This document shows, piece by piece, positions 35,669-47,048 of a stretch of DNA of 64,000 bases. The DNA is taken from the NCBI GenBank assembly GCA_021613375.1, contig CM038716.1, positions 9,302,766 to 9,366,765 on the forward strand. Direction: 5' to 3'. Origin of the DNA: Megaleporinus macrocephalus (lineage: Eukaryota > Chordata > Actinopteri > Characiformes > Anostomidae). How positions within the stretch are numbered: the first letter of the stretch is position 1; each line of letters opens with the position of its first letter. Position numbers and translations under genes: made by a program. The notes under the pieces are model-generated. The model worked only from the letters and a program-made list of their open reading frames with translations. It was not told the DNA's origin and searched no databases.

Positions 35669-35835
35669 CTGTTTATGTGTGTGTATGTGTGTGTGTGTGT
35701 GTTTGCCTGCATGTGTGTGTGTGCATGTATGTATGTGTGTGTTTGCGTGTGTGTGTGCGTGTGTGTATGTGCATGTGTGTGTGTTTGTGTGCTTGCCTGT
35801 GTGTTTGTGAGTGTTTTAGTGTGTTTTAGTGTGTG
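35600..35835. repeat. TG-rich array between module copies 2 and 3
   Basis: TG dinucleotide run with interruptions. The end (tttgtgagtgttttagtgtg) is identical to the end of the previous TG segment, so module and array were duplicated together. Confidence 0.93.
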
Positions 35836-35988
35836 TGCATGTGCCTCTCTGCTATATCAATCTTGTGAAAAATAGGTTTTAGATTAAAATTTTATTATAA
35901 ATCTACTGTGATACAAAATCCCAGGCACCAAAAGATGAATCTGTGACCAGTTTATTTTAAAAACTTTCTATTAATAGTGTTTAGATGC
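35836..35988. repeat. 155-bp module, copy 3 of 3
   Basis: Last copy. It is followed by unique A/T-rich DNA, not by TG repeats. Confidence 0.9.
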
Positions 35989-36110
35989 AATAAATACTTT
36001 CCAAAAATGCCTTAATTAATGTAATACAATTATTAACTATAAATATGATTACCTGTATCACAAATACAAGCATAGAAATAGTGATTTATTTATTTATTTA
36101 TTTTTTGCAG

Positions 36111-36210
36111 CCAGTGGTTCGCTATCCTCTGGGGTCCTAACATCCTGGCATTAACTGCATCCTGGTATTTGTCGTCTAGACAGATACCAACAAATGTAGG
36201 GTCTAAATGA
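36111..36210. repeat. about 100-bp direct duplication, copy 1
   Basis: ccagtggttcgctatcctct to gtagggtctaaatg recurs at 36559-36650 with a few differences. A tttttttgcag acceptor-like stretch precedes it, but copy 2 lacks that context, so I do not call an exon. Confidence 0.85.
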
Positions 36211-37834
36211 ACACTGGAGAATAATCAGAACTCACTGGAGAACACAGGGAAATAATCAGAACATTCTGGAGAAAACTGGAGAATATTCAGATCTCACTGT
36301 TGAAGACTAGAAAATGATCAGAACGTACAGGAGAATGATCAGAGTTCAGTCGAGAACACTAAAGAATGATCATAACTCATTGGAGAACACTGGAGAACAC
36401 TGAAAAAAGATGAGAACTTACTGGAGAACACCAAAGAATGGTCATAACTCATTGGAGAACACTGGAGAACACTGAAAAAAGATGAGAACTTACTGGAGAA
36501 CACTGAAGAATGATCATACCTTACTGGAGAACACTGGATAATGTTTAGAACTCACTGGCCAGTGGTTCGCTATCCTCTGGGGTGCTAACATCCTGGCATT
36601 AACTGCATCCTGGCATTTGTCGCCTGGACAGATACCCCACATATATAGGGTCTAAATGTTTTCACTGAACCCAGGAGAACTTACTGGAGAAGACGGGTAA
36701 ATAATCAGAACTCACTGGAGAATATTGAAGAATGGTCAGAACTCACTGGAGAACACTGAAGAATAGTTAGAACTCACTGGAGAACAATGAGAACTCATTG
36801 AAGAACACTGTGGAATGATCAGAACATACTGGAGAACAATGGAGAATAATCAGATCTCACGGTGGAAGACTAGAGAATGATCAGAACTCACTGAAGAATA
36901 CTATAGAATGATGAGAACTCGCCGGAGAACACAGTCTCACTGTTAAAGACTAGAGAATGATGAGAACTCGCTGGAGAACACTGAAGAATGATAAGAACTC
37001 ATTGAAGAACGCTTGAGAATGTTAAGAACATACTGGAGAACACTGAATAATGGTCAGAACTCACTGGAAAACACTGGAGAATGATCAGAACTCACTGGAG
37101 AACAGAGGTTAATGACCAGAACTCACTGGAGAACACTGGAGAATGATCAGAACTCACTGGATAACACTGAAGAATGGTCAGAACTCACTGGAGAACACTG
37201 GAGAATGATCAGAACCCACTGGAGAACAGAGGTTAATGACCAGAACTCACTGGATAACACTGAAGAATGGTCAGAACTCACTGGAGAACAGAGGTTAATG
37301 ATCAGAACTCACTGGAGAACACTGAAAATGATCAGAACTCACTGGAGAACACTGGAGAATGATAAGGACTCACTGGAGAACAGAGGTTAATGATCAGAAC
37401 TCACTGGAGAACACTGGAGAATGATCAGAACTCACTGGAGAACACTGGAGAATGATAAGGACTCACTGGAGAACAGAGGTTAATGATCAGAACTCACTGG
37501 AGAACACTGAAGAATGGTCAGAACTCATTGGAAAACACTGGAGAATGATAAGGACTCACTGGAGAACAGAGGTTAATGATCAGAACTCACTGGAGAACAC
37601 TGAAAATGATCAGAACTCACTGGAGAACACTGGAGAATGATAAGGACTCACTGGAGAACAGAGGTTAATGATCAGAACTCACTGGAAAAAACTGGAGAAT
37701 GATAAGGACTCACTGGAGAACACTGGAGAATGATAAGGACTCACTGGAGAACAGAGGTTAATGATCAGAACGCACTGGAAAACACTGGAGAATGATAAGG
37801 ACTCACTGGAGAACACTGAAAATGATCAGAACTC
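36211..37834. repeat. 31-bp minisatellite, proximal array
   Basis: Unit actcactggagaacactgga / gaatgatcaga with many variants (acagaggttaatgatcaga, gataaggactc). It contains the second copy of the 100-bp duplication at 36559-36650. 31 bp is not a multiple of three, so the reading frame cycles through three peptides (WRTLEND, NSLENTE, ELTGEH). Confidence 0.95.
36559..36650. repeat. about 100-bp direct duplication, copy 2
   Basis: Same orientation as 36111-36210, embedded within 31-bp units. The two copies therefore flank a block of array units. Confidence 0.85.
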
Positions 37835-38478
37835 AGGAGCGCCGCTTTCCGTGACTCTTTATGCCGTTTCAGAGTCACATAATGTTGCTACATGCATTCA
37901 GTTAGAACCCAGTGCTGCTCATAAACAACAAGAACCTCCAGAAAGTCAGAGAAGGGTTGCGCTTGCATGCTCATGCTTCAGCTTTCCAATTTACTGTTCT
38001 CTCCCGTCCTCCTTCCTCAGCCTGGGTGGGAATACTGTATATATTTGTGAGTTTTCCATTAGCACTGCTACTCAGCCTTGGCTGCGCGTTGACCCCTCTT
38101 ATTGGCCGTGCATTAGTGTGGAAGACAGGCCGAGAAATATGATATGATCATGCAGGCGCACACTCACTCACGTACGCTATAAGCGCATGACAGGCAGCAC
38201 CATCCAATATGATCCCTCTAATTCCACCACTTCACTAAGAATCAATATCAAACCCTGCCTGCCATCTGGCTCTCAGCAAACAGGCAACACTCACACACAT
38301 AACCGCCACATACTGTTTGGAGATCAGCCATCCAAATGGCCCTTAGAGGTGTCATAGACCGTAAAACTGTATTTACATTATCATACAATACACAGAACTG
38401 TACATACCATGAAGCTCAAGCACTGTTCTTCCTCCTCCAGTATAGTTCAGTTATTTAGTATTATTTAGTATGTATATA
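37835..38478. other. unique island splitting the 31-bp array
   Basis: About 640 bp of non-repetitive DNA between two blocks of the same minisatellite. Two overlapping plus-strand frames at 37761-38147 have no domain I recognise. It is conserved-element-like in texture. Confidence 0.35.
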
Positions 38479-41400
38479 GGAGAACACTGGAGAATGATCA
38501 GAACTCATTGGTGAACACTGAAGAATGGTCAGAACTCACTTCAGAACACTGAAGAATCATCAGAACTCACTGAAAAACACTGGAGAATGGTCAGAACCCA
38601 CTGGTGAACACTGGAGAATGATCAGAACTCACTGGTGAACACTGAAAAATGATCAGAACTCACTGAAAAACACTGGAGAATGATCAGAACTCACTGGTGA
38701 ACACTGGAGAATGGTCAGAACTCACTGGAGAACACTGGAGGATGATCAGAACTCACAGAAAAACACTGAAGAATGATCAGAACTCACTGAAAAACACTGA
38801 AGAATGATCAGAACTCATAGGAGAACACTGGAGAATGATCAGAACTCATTGGTGAACACTGAAGAATGGTCAGAACTCACTTCAGAACACTGAAGAATCA
38901 TCAGAACTTACTTCAGAACACTGAAGAATCATCAGAACTCACTGGTGAACACTGGAGAATGATCAGAACTCACTGAAAAACACTGGGGAATGGTCAGAAC
39001 TCACTGGAGAACACTGGAGGATGATCAGAACTCACTTCAGAACACGGAAGAATGGTCAGAACTCACTTCAGAACACAGAAAAATGGTCAGAACTCACTGG
39101 TGAACACTGGAGAATGGTCAGAACTCACTTCAGAACACTGGAGAATGGTCAGAACTCACAGAAAAACACTGAAGAATCATCAGAACTTACTTCAGAACAC
39201 TAAAGAATCATCAGAATTCACTGGTGAACACTGGAGAACTCACTGAAGAACGCTGGAGAATGTTCAGAACATACTGCAGAACACTGAAGAATGATGAACT
39301 TACTGAAGAACACAGGTTAATGATCAGAACTCACTGGAGAACACTGAAGAATGATCAGAACTTACTTCAGAACACTGGAGAATGATCAGAACTCACTGAA
39401 AAACACTGGAGAATGGTCAGAACTCACTGGTGAACACTGAAGAATGGTCAGAACTCACTTCACAACACTGGAGAATGATCAGAACTCATAGGAGAACACT
39501 GGAGAATGATCAGAACTCATTGGTGAACACTGAAGAATGGTCAGAACTCACTTCAGAACACTGAAGAATCATCAGAACTTACTTCAGAACACTGAAGAAT
39601 CATCAAAACTCACTGGTGAACACTGGAGAATCATCAGAACTCACTGAAAAACACTGGGGAATGGTCAGAACTCACTGGAGAACACTGAAGGAAGATCAGA
39701 ACTCACTTCAGAACACGGAAGAATGGTCAGAACTCACTTCAGAACACAGAAGAATGGTCAGAACTCACTGGTGAACACTGGAGAATGGTCAGAACTCACT
39801 TCAGAACACTGGAGAATGGTCAGAACACACTGGAGAACACTGGAGAATGATCAGAACTCTCTTCAGAACACTGGAGAATGGTCAGAACTCACTTTACAAC
39901 ACTAAAGATGATCAGAACTCACTGGAGAACACTGGAGAATGATCAGAACTCACTTCAGAACACTGGAGAACACAGAAGAATGGTCAGAACTCACTGGTGA
40001 ACACTGGAGAATGGTCAGAACTCACTGGTGAACACTGGAGAATGGTCAGAACACTTCAGAACACTGAAGAATCATCAGAACTCACTGAAAAACACTGGAG
40101 AATGGTCAGAACTCACAGAAAAACACTGAAGTATGATCAGAACTCACTTAAGAACACTGTAGAATAGTCAGAACGCACTGGAGAACACTGGAGAATGATC
40201 AGAACTCACTGAAAAACACTGGAGAATGATCAGAACTCACAGAAAAACACTGAAGTATGATCAGAACTCACTTTAGAACACTGTAGAATAGTCAGAACGC
40301 ACTGGAGAACACTGGAGAATGGTCAGAACTCACTGAAAAACACTGGAGAATGATCAGAACTCACTGGTGAACACTGGAGAATGGTCAGAACTCACTGGAG
40401 AACACTGGAGGATGATCAGAACTCACAGAAAAACACTGAAGAATGATCAGAACTTACTTCAGAACACTGAAGAATGATCAGAACTCACTGAAAAACACTG
40501 AAGAATGATCAGAACTTACTTCAGAACACTGAAGAATGATCAGAACTCACTGAAAAACACTGGAGAATGGTCAGAACTCACTTTAGAACACTGTAGAATA
40601 GTCAGAACGCACTGGAGAACACTGGAGAATGATCAGAACTTACTTCAGAACACTGAAGAATCATCAGAACTCACTGAAAAACACTGGAGAATGGTCAGAA
40701 CTCACAGAAAAACACTGAAGTATGATCAGAACTCACTTTAGAACACTGTAGAATAGTCAGAACGCACTGGAGAACACTGGAGAATGATCAGAACTTACTT
40801 CAGAACACTGAAGAATCATCAGAACTCACTGAAAAACATTGGAGAATGACCAGAACTCACTTCAGAACACTGGAGAATGGTCAGAACTCACTTCAGAACA
40901 CCGAAGAATGGTCAGAACTCACTGGTGAACACTGGAGAATGGTCAGAACTCACTGGAGAACACAGAAGAATGGTCAGAACTCACTGGTGAACACTGGAGA
41001 ATGGTCAGAACACACTGGAGAACACTGGAGAATGATCAGAACTCTCTTCAGAACACTGGAGAATGGTCAGAACTCACTTCAGAACACTGGAGAACACTGA
41101 AGAATGGTCAGAACTCACTGGTGAACACTGGAGAATGGTCAGAACTCACTTCAGAACACTGGAGAACACTGAAGAATGGTCAGAACTCACTGGTGAACAC
41201 TGGAGAATGGTCAGAACTCACTTCAGAACACTGGAGAACACTGAAGAATGGTCAGAACTCACTGGTGAACACTGGAGAATGGTCAGAACTCACTTTAGAA
41301 CACTGTAGAATAGTCAGAACGCACTGGAGAACACTGGAGAATGATCAGAACTTACTTCAGAACACTGAAGAATCATCAGAACTCACTGAAAAACACTGGA

Positions 41401-42496
41401 GAATGGTCAGAACTCACAGAAAAACACTGAAGTATGATCAGAACTCACTTTAGAACACTGTAGAATAGTCAGAACGCACTGGAGAACACTGGAGAATGAT
41501 CAGAACTTACTTCAGAACACTGAAGAATCATCAGAACTCACTGAAAAACATTGGAGAATGACCAGAACTCACTTCAGAACACTGGAGAATGGTCAGAACT
41601 CACTTCAGAACACCGAAGAATGGTCAGAACTCACTGGTGAACACTGGAGAATGGTCAGAACTCACTGGAGAACACAGAAGAATGGTCAGAACTCACTGGT
41701 GAACACTGGAGAATGGTCAGAACACACTGGAGAACACTGGAGAATGATCAGAACTCTCTTCAGAACACTGGAGAATGGTCAGAACTCACTTCAGAACACT
41801 GGAGAACACTGAAGAATGGTCAGAACTCACTGGTGAACACTGGAGAATGGTCAGAACTCACTTCAGAACACTGGAGAACACTGAAGAATGGTCAGAACTC
41901 ACTGGTGAACACTGGAGAATGGTCAGAACTCACTTCAGAACACTGGAGAACACTGAAGAATGGTCAGAACTCACTGGTGAACACTGGAGAATGGTCAGAA
42001 CTCACTTTAGAACACTGTAGAATAGTCAGAACGCACTGGAGAACACTGGAGAATGATCAGAACTTACTTCAGAACACTGAAGAATCATCAGAACTCACTG
42101 AAAAACACTGGAGAATGGTCAGAACTCACAGAAAAACACTGAAGTATGATCAGAACTCACTTTAGAACACTGTAGAATAGTCAGAACGCACTGGAGAACA
42201 CTGGAGAATGATCAGAACTTACTTCAGAACACTGAAGAATCATCAGAACTCACTGAAAAACATTGGAGAATGACCAGAACTCACTTCAGAACACTGGAGA
42301 ATGGTCAGAACTCACTTCAGAACACCGAAGAATGGTCAGAACTCACTGGTGAACACTGGAGAATGGTCAGAACTCACTGGAGAACACTGGAGAATGATCA
42401 GAACTTATTTCAGAACACTGGAGAATGATCAGAACTCACTGGAAAACACTGGATAATGTTCAGAACTCACTGGAAAACACTGTAGAATGATCAGAG
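38479..42496. repeat. 31-bp minisatellite, distal array with 712-bp higher-order repeat
   Basis: About 130 units of the 31-bp family, here rich in the variants cttcagaacac, ggtgaacac and gaaaaacac. From about 40500 to 42360 a 712-bp block is repeated head to tail with apparently no divergence: identical translations start at 40846 and 41558, 41001 and 41713, and 41063 and 41775. 712 is close to 23 units (713). Confidence 0.97.
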
Positions 42497-42654
42497 CATT
42501 CTTAAAGTGTTTATTTATAGAGAAAGTAAATAAAAGGTGTGTTTTCTTGTTAACTCAGCTTCACAGATTAATATGTTGGTTGTACAGAGCGGTGTTCTCC
42601 AGAACTAGACGAGCAGGTCCATTCCAGAACCGTTTCTGTTAAACACTCAGTTCT
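42497..42654. other. unique sequence
   Basis: No gene seen. It follows the array directly. Confidence 0.3.
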
Positions 42655-42905
42655 CTCTGTTCACTTTTCTGTTTTTAGAGCTCCTTATTCTTTCTGACTT
42701 GCTTTAGTCTCCGACTGCTGCTCCTCGCTTCGTACCGCGCCTGTGTGCGGATCTGATTGGCTGAGGAGCCTTCTGTGATCTTACAGCTCACGTGGCTGGT
42801 CTTTGAGTTTATTGCACCATAAAGCCCGTATACCGTGAAGACAAAAAAAAGATTTCTCAATAGTTTATGGGTTTTGGTCCATGGTCCGCCTATTAGTGAC
42901 TGCTG
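42655..42905. mobile_element. dispersed hAT-like element end, copy 2 (inverted relative to 11155)
   Basis: Reads as the reverse complement of 11155-11400: shared blocks include gcccgtataccgtgaagac, atctgattggctgaggagc and ctccgactgctgct. The terminal part is ccgcctattagtgactgctg, near 42886-42905. Middle sections differ between copies. Confidence 0.68.
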
Positions 42906-43129
42906 CTGTACGTGATCTGCAAGGATGGATTCATATGCAAATCAGTTGAGGGTGTCTCCCACATGGATGAGTGGGTCCAGAGAATGCCACCTAAGTAGGA
43001 AGTGGTCATAATAATCTGATTCGACTTTGTATAACCATGGAGAGAAATGCACGGCACAGCTATAAACAGTAGCATCTGTCGTCATAAAGCTCTTCCATTG
43101 TTGCAGGTTTGAGGTCAGTTTGTAATGAT

Positions 43130-43245
43130 TTGCACGAGGCTAGCCGCTGTACTGCTGGCTCTGGGTTCGAGTCCCCGGTCAAGCAATCAGAGTCCAGTCT
43201 GTGCAGAGTTTGCAGGTTCTCTGTAGCCTCATAGCTCCTCCACAA
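43130..43245 (+). mobile_element. degenerate tRNA-derived SINE-like fragment
   Basis: gctctgggttcgagtccccg contains a good RNA polymerase III B box (GGTTCGAGTCC). It is followed by gtctgtgcagagtttgcagg and ttctctgtagcctc, which resembles a SINE 3' part used by fish (…tgtggagtttgcatgttctcc). No convincing A box or cloverleaf, so not a tRNA gene. Confidence 0.5.
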
Positions 43246-43718
43246 AACTAAAGAAGCAGACGTCGAACACAACCCCGTGTCTTGGCTGAGGGACTGCGTT
43301 TGAGGAAAGGCAAGAAGTGCATGCTCCTTTAAAGGATGCTACTCTGGTAGTCTCGTTGCCATGGCATCATGAGGTTCCAGCGTCGCGCTGACCATCTCGC
43401 ATTGCTTTTCTCTACGGGTCAGAGACTGAATGAGTTGGATATGGACCTACTGTAGGGTATAATATGCTTCATCTCTCCCGACTCCTCTCAGCTGGGGCGG
43501 CAGCGGTGGTGGATGTGTGCGCGAGTGTGTACTAATCATGTGTCTGGTTAGAGTTTCCGCTTGGCTGCCTGTTTCTGATGCTCCTCCAGCTCATCCAAAT
43601 CGAATCTTCACAATCTCTCTATGGAGGGCTTGATGTATCTGTCAGCCATGTGTGAGTGTGGGAGGTGGTACTCCAGGCACAGGACTTCGTGGGAGCCAAT
43701 ACTGTGCAAAAGTCAGCC
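43246..43718. other. unique sequence
   Basis: No gene or repeat recognised. Confidence 0.3.
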
Positions 43719-44015
43719 TAGGGTTGGGCCATAAAACGATAACGATAATTATCGCAAAATAACGTTTCCTCGATAGAACTATAGGACGTAGTCGATAGAA
43801 AGTCGATAGAATTAGGTTCCGTCCGTGTTTTGAGAGGCAACACAAACAGCCAATGAGAATGAGAATAGCGCCGCCCCAAACCAATCAGGTGGCTGAACTA
43901 GAGAGAGTGTAGACGTAGCAGCAGCTCAGGTACTAGTAATCTGGTTACTGAAGGAGTCACAGTCGAGCAGAGAAAATAAAATACGAGAAAATAACAGAAA
44001 ACGTTAAACTACTAC
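43719..44015. mobile_element. left end of a hAT-type element
   Basis: TAGGGTTGGGCCATAAAACG, with acgataattatcgc after it, matches the TAGGGCTGGGCGATA-type terminus of fish hAT MITEs (from memory). No inverted right end or 8-bp duplication of the flank agtcagcc was found, so it is truncated or rearranged. The end coordinate is arbitrary. Confidence 0.5.
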
Positions 44016-44299
44016 TGAAAGAAACATGATACACGTGTTAATAATCTATAAATAATCTATAAGATAAGATAAACAGGTAAACAGGTGCTGTCCTGCTGCT
44101 GTGTTGATGAAGTTCTATGGGATGTTTGATCTTCAAGGTCTCGTGTGTAGCAGTTGTACTGTTGTGATCATCTCCACTGTGCAGAGCTGACAGAGCACCA
44201 CACTGTTGTGTTTCTGTGTGAAACACTCCCACAACGTTAGATGTAGTGAGTGATTGTTTGTAGCTGCAGCTCGCGCTACGGATAAATCCATGGATAAAT

Positions 44300-44301
<2 letters not shown>

Positions 44302-44349
<48 letters not shown>

Positions 44350-44400
44350 GGCAATACACACACACACACAAACATACATATATAAATATATATATATATT
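44302..44400. repeat. (AT)n and adjacent CA/AT microsatellites
   Basis: (AT)n at 44302-44347, then cacacacacaca at about 44358-44370 and a second AT run near 44380-44400. Confidence 0.93.
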
Positions 44401-44730
44401 TGTTTGTGTGTTTAATTTATTTGAAATACACTTGTGTAATGCTCTATAGTACATTTGTCTATCTTCTGATATAAAGTAACTGTTTTCTGATCAGTGTCCA
44501 CCGCGCTAGGCTATCTGGACTGTAACTAACACCCACGCTGAGTGGCTCGGGCAGCCGGCTGGACTTGGGTTTAACCGGCTTTCAGAAATATAAACTCACC
44601 GTCTGTGTGTAGGAGGACACGCCCACCTTCCCACTGTGCAGGTACTGATACGCTTCAGTACTTTCATAGTTTTTCATTACTGAACCGTCTACACCTTCCG
44701 AGAGTACAGAGTAATTAAACATGTCTCCAT
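44401..44730. other. unique sequence
   Basis: No supported gene. Short frames on the minus strand cross the AT microsatellite. Confidence 0.3.
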
Positions 44731-44734
44731 AAGT

Positions 44735-44998
44735 AACCTCAGACCACCTTCTCATATGACCCACCCACTGTGTTATTAACCTCAGACCACCTTCTCATAT
44801 CACCCACCCACTGTGTTATTAACCTCAGACCACCTTCTCATATCACCCACCCACTGTGTTGTTAACCTCAGACCACCTTCTCATATCACCCACCCACTGT
44901 GTTATTAACCTCAGACCACCTTCTCATATCATCCACCCACTGTGTTATTATCCTCAGACCACCTTCTCATATCACCCACCCACTGTGTTACTAACCTC
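44735..44998. repeat. 43-bp minisatellite (about 6 units)
   Basis: Unit gttattaacctcagaccacc / ttctcatatcacccacccac / tgt, spaced exactly 43 bp (for example gttatt at 44772 and 44815). Units differ by one or two bases. Confidence 0.95.
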
Positions 44999-46320
44999 GG
45001 AGGAGACAGTGTTGTACCATTAGAACTTCTTACTGTCTCCCTGGTCTCCTCCCATGTAACTGTATTCATTTTGGTTAGCTGAGCGGAAGTTCTAACACAA
45101 AGGCGGAAGAAACACACGCTTGAAAGTGGGTGTGGCCAAATATGGTGAATGGTTTCACTGGGAATACTAGAACAACAAACTATTGGCACTAAGATGTTCA
45201 CTCTAGGTTTGTGCACCATCTAGTTAATCTGCCTTATTTCTTCGTACAGGACAGGACTGTCTTTGGTAGGAATCATACATCATAGATCATGTTCCACCAG
45301 CAGTGAACTGAACCAGAGTTGGCCTGGAAGTGGGCCGAGATCTCCAGTTAGCTAACTGTCTGCACTGAGTACTTGCAGCTGTGTTTGTCTCAGACTGACA
45401 ATGCTTATTTATTTCACTACCGCAACGTCTTTATTTGTAGGCCTCTGTTGAAGCTTATGTTGGTTTTAATGTGAAAATATTTGTTTTTTTATTTCTAACT
45501 TAATTTTATGTATATTTTATGACTTACTAGTTACTGGCCTATTGCAAACTACTACCTCCCTCTGTGGATCATTAGAGGGGGTTTCACGGCCGACAGGTTG
45601 AGAAACCCTGCTGTAGGACACATTTAGATGCCTTTAGGAAACCAGCAAATGCATTTGGAGTCAGTCCCAGAACACCTGTTAAACCTTTAGGGTCCTTTAC
45701 ACTGTGATATCAACCCATCAAGAAATCGCAAACCATTACTGGTTTTCTGGAAACCATCAGGAATCAGCAGAAAAACTCTAATAATGGTTTAGTAGTAAAG
45801 TTAGCTAAAGCTAAGTTGGCTTTCTTCTGCAACAAGGTGTAAATTGCCGATGAGGGGTCTTTGGCGGTTTATTTCCGAGACTATGACTCTCCTGATGTTG
45901 CTTGTTAGCATTTTGTTTTCACCTCTCCTGTGAGTTAGCAGTGCGGATGGGGGAGGGGCATAAATGCAAACTATCACTGCACCTGAGGGAGTGGAAATGA
46001 TGACCTTTTCAGGCTGTGACCTTTGTCAGAAGAGAAGAGAGGAAGATAGTAGAGTAGGTCTCGTATGTGTCCTGTGGTTAGTGTGTCTGAGTATCCAGCA
46101 GCGAGGAACCCTCAGGGCCGTCCTTCATAGAAGACCTAATGATTTCTAGGAAGTAAATAAACACATGATGTTTATTTAATAGACCGTCATGTTTGATGTA
46201 TTTAAACTCCACATGTAACGGTTACATCACTGTTTTGCTTCTAACACATCAGATTAACTGCCAACATGATGTTGCTTTGACTTTATTTAATCGAATGTGT
46301 TCCCTCACTGAGCACTTCGG
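44999..46320. other. unique sequence with one inverted repeat
   Basis: Near 45000-45056 ggaggagacagt is complemented by actgtctcc...ctcctcc, forming an imperfect hairpin just past the 43-bp array. The rest has no recognisable gene. Frames of 60-96 codons lack support. Confidence 0.35.
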
Positions 46321-47048
46321 TAGGAACACCTGTACACCTACTCATCCATGCAATGATCTAATCAGCTAGTCATGTGGCAGCAGTGCATAAAATCATTCAG
46401 AAATGGTCCAGCAGGTTCAGGTAATGTTCACATCCACCATCAGAATGCAGAGTCTCCGTGATTTTGAGCGTGGCGTCTCATTGTTGGGCTGGTTTAAGTG
46501 TTTTTATAAATGCTGGTCTCCTGAATCTTCACAGCTCTAGAGTTCAGTCATGAAAAGGCATCCAGTGGGCTGCAGTTCTGCAGAACTTGTTAATGAGAGA
46601 GGTCAGTGGAGAATGGCTAGACCGGTTCCAGCTGACAGACAGCCTACGCCAACTCAGATACCCACTCTGTGGAGCTGAAAAGCACCTCAGAACAAGTCCA
46701 ACTTTAAGGGGGTACAACAACAGAAGACCCTGATGGGTCCTACTTCTTGTCAGCCCGGGACAGAAAGCTGAGGCAGCAGTGGACACAGGCTCACCAAAAC
46801 TGGACAGTTGAAGAATTGATGAAGCTGGTTTTCTGCTGAGGCCGAATTCTACACCAGCATCATGAATGTATGAACCCAACCTGACTTGTTTGAGCAGTCC
46901 AGGCTGGTGAAGGTGGTGTAATGGTGTGGGGAATGTGTTTGTTTTTGTTTTTTTGCACACTTTGGGCTGTTAATACAAACTAATCGACGTTTGAATGACC
47001 GCAGCCTGTTTAAGTACTATTGCTGACCCTGTACATCCCCTCATGACC
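46321..47048 (+). pseudogene. Tc1/mariner-type transposon relic, copy A
   Basis: It starts taggaacacctgtacaccta and runs through sequence characteristic of a common fish Tc1-like element: aatgttcacatccaccatca, ttttgagcgtggcgtc, gagagaggtcagtggagaat, actctgtggagctgaaaagc, ggctcaccaaaactggacag, ggtggtgtaatggtgtgggg. These correspond to the transposase gene from its DNA-binding region into the catalytic core. Stops, frameshifts and large deletions are present, so it is not functional. The recruited gtttgtttttgttttttt segment is shared with copy B. Confidence 0.8.

Noticed and set aside
36100..36210. Exon starting at 36111 after tttttttgcag
   Set aside because: The same sequence recurs at 36559 without an acceptor and both lie in or next to a minisatellite.
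36211..42496. CRISPR-like appearance of a 31-bp repeat
   Set aside because: Units are contiguous without unique spacers, divergent and in a vertebrate context with no cas genes.
43150..43200. tRNA gene suggested by GGTTCGAGTCC
   Set aside because: No A box, acceptor stem or anticodon arm could be built; better read as a SINE fragment.
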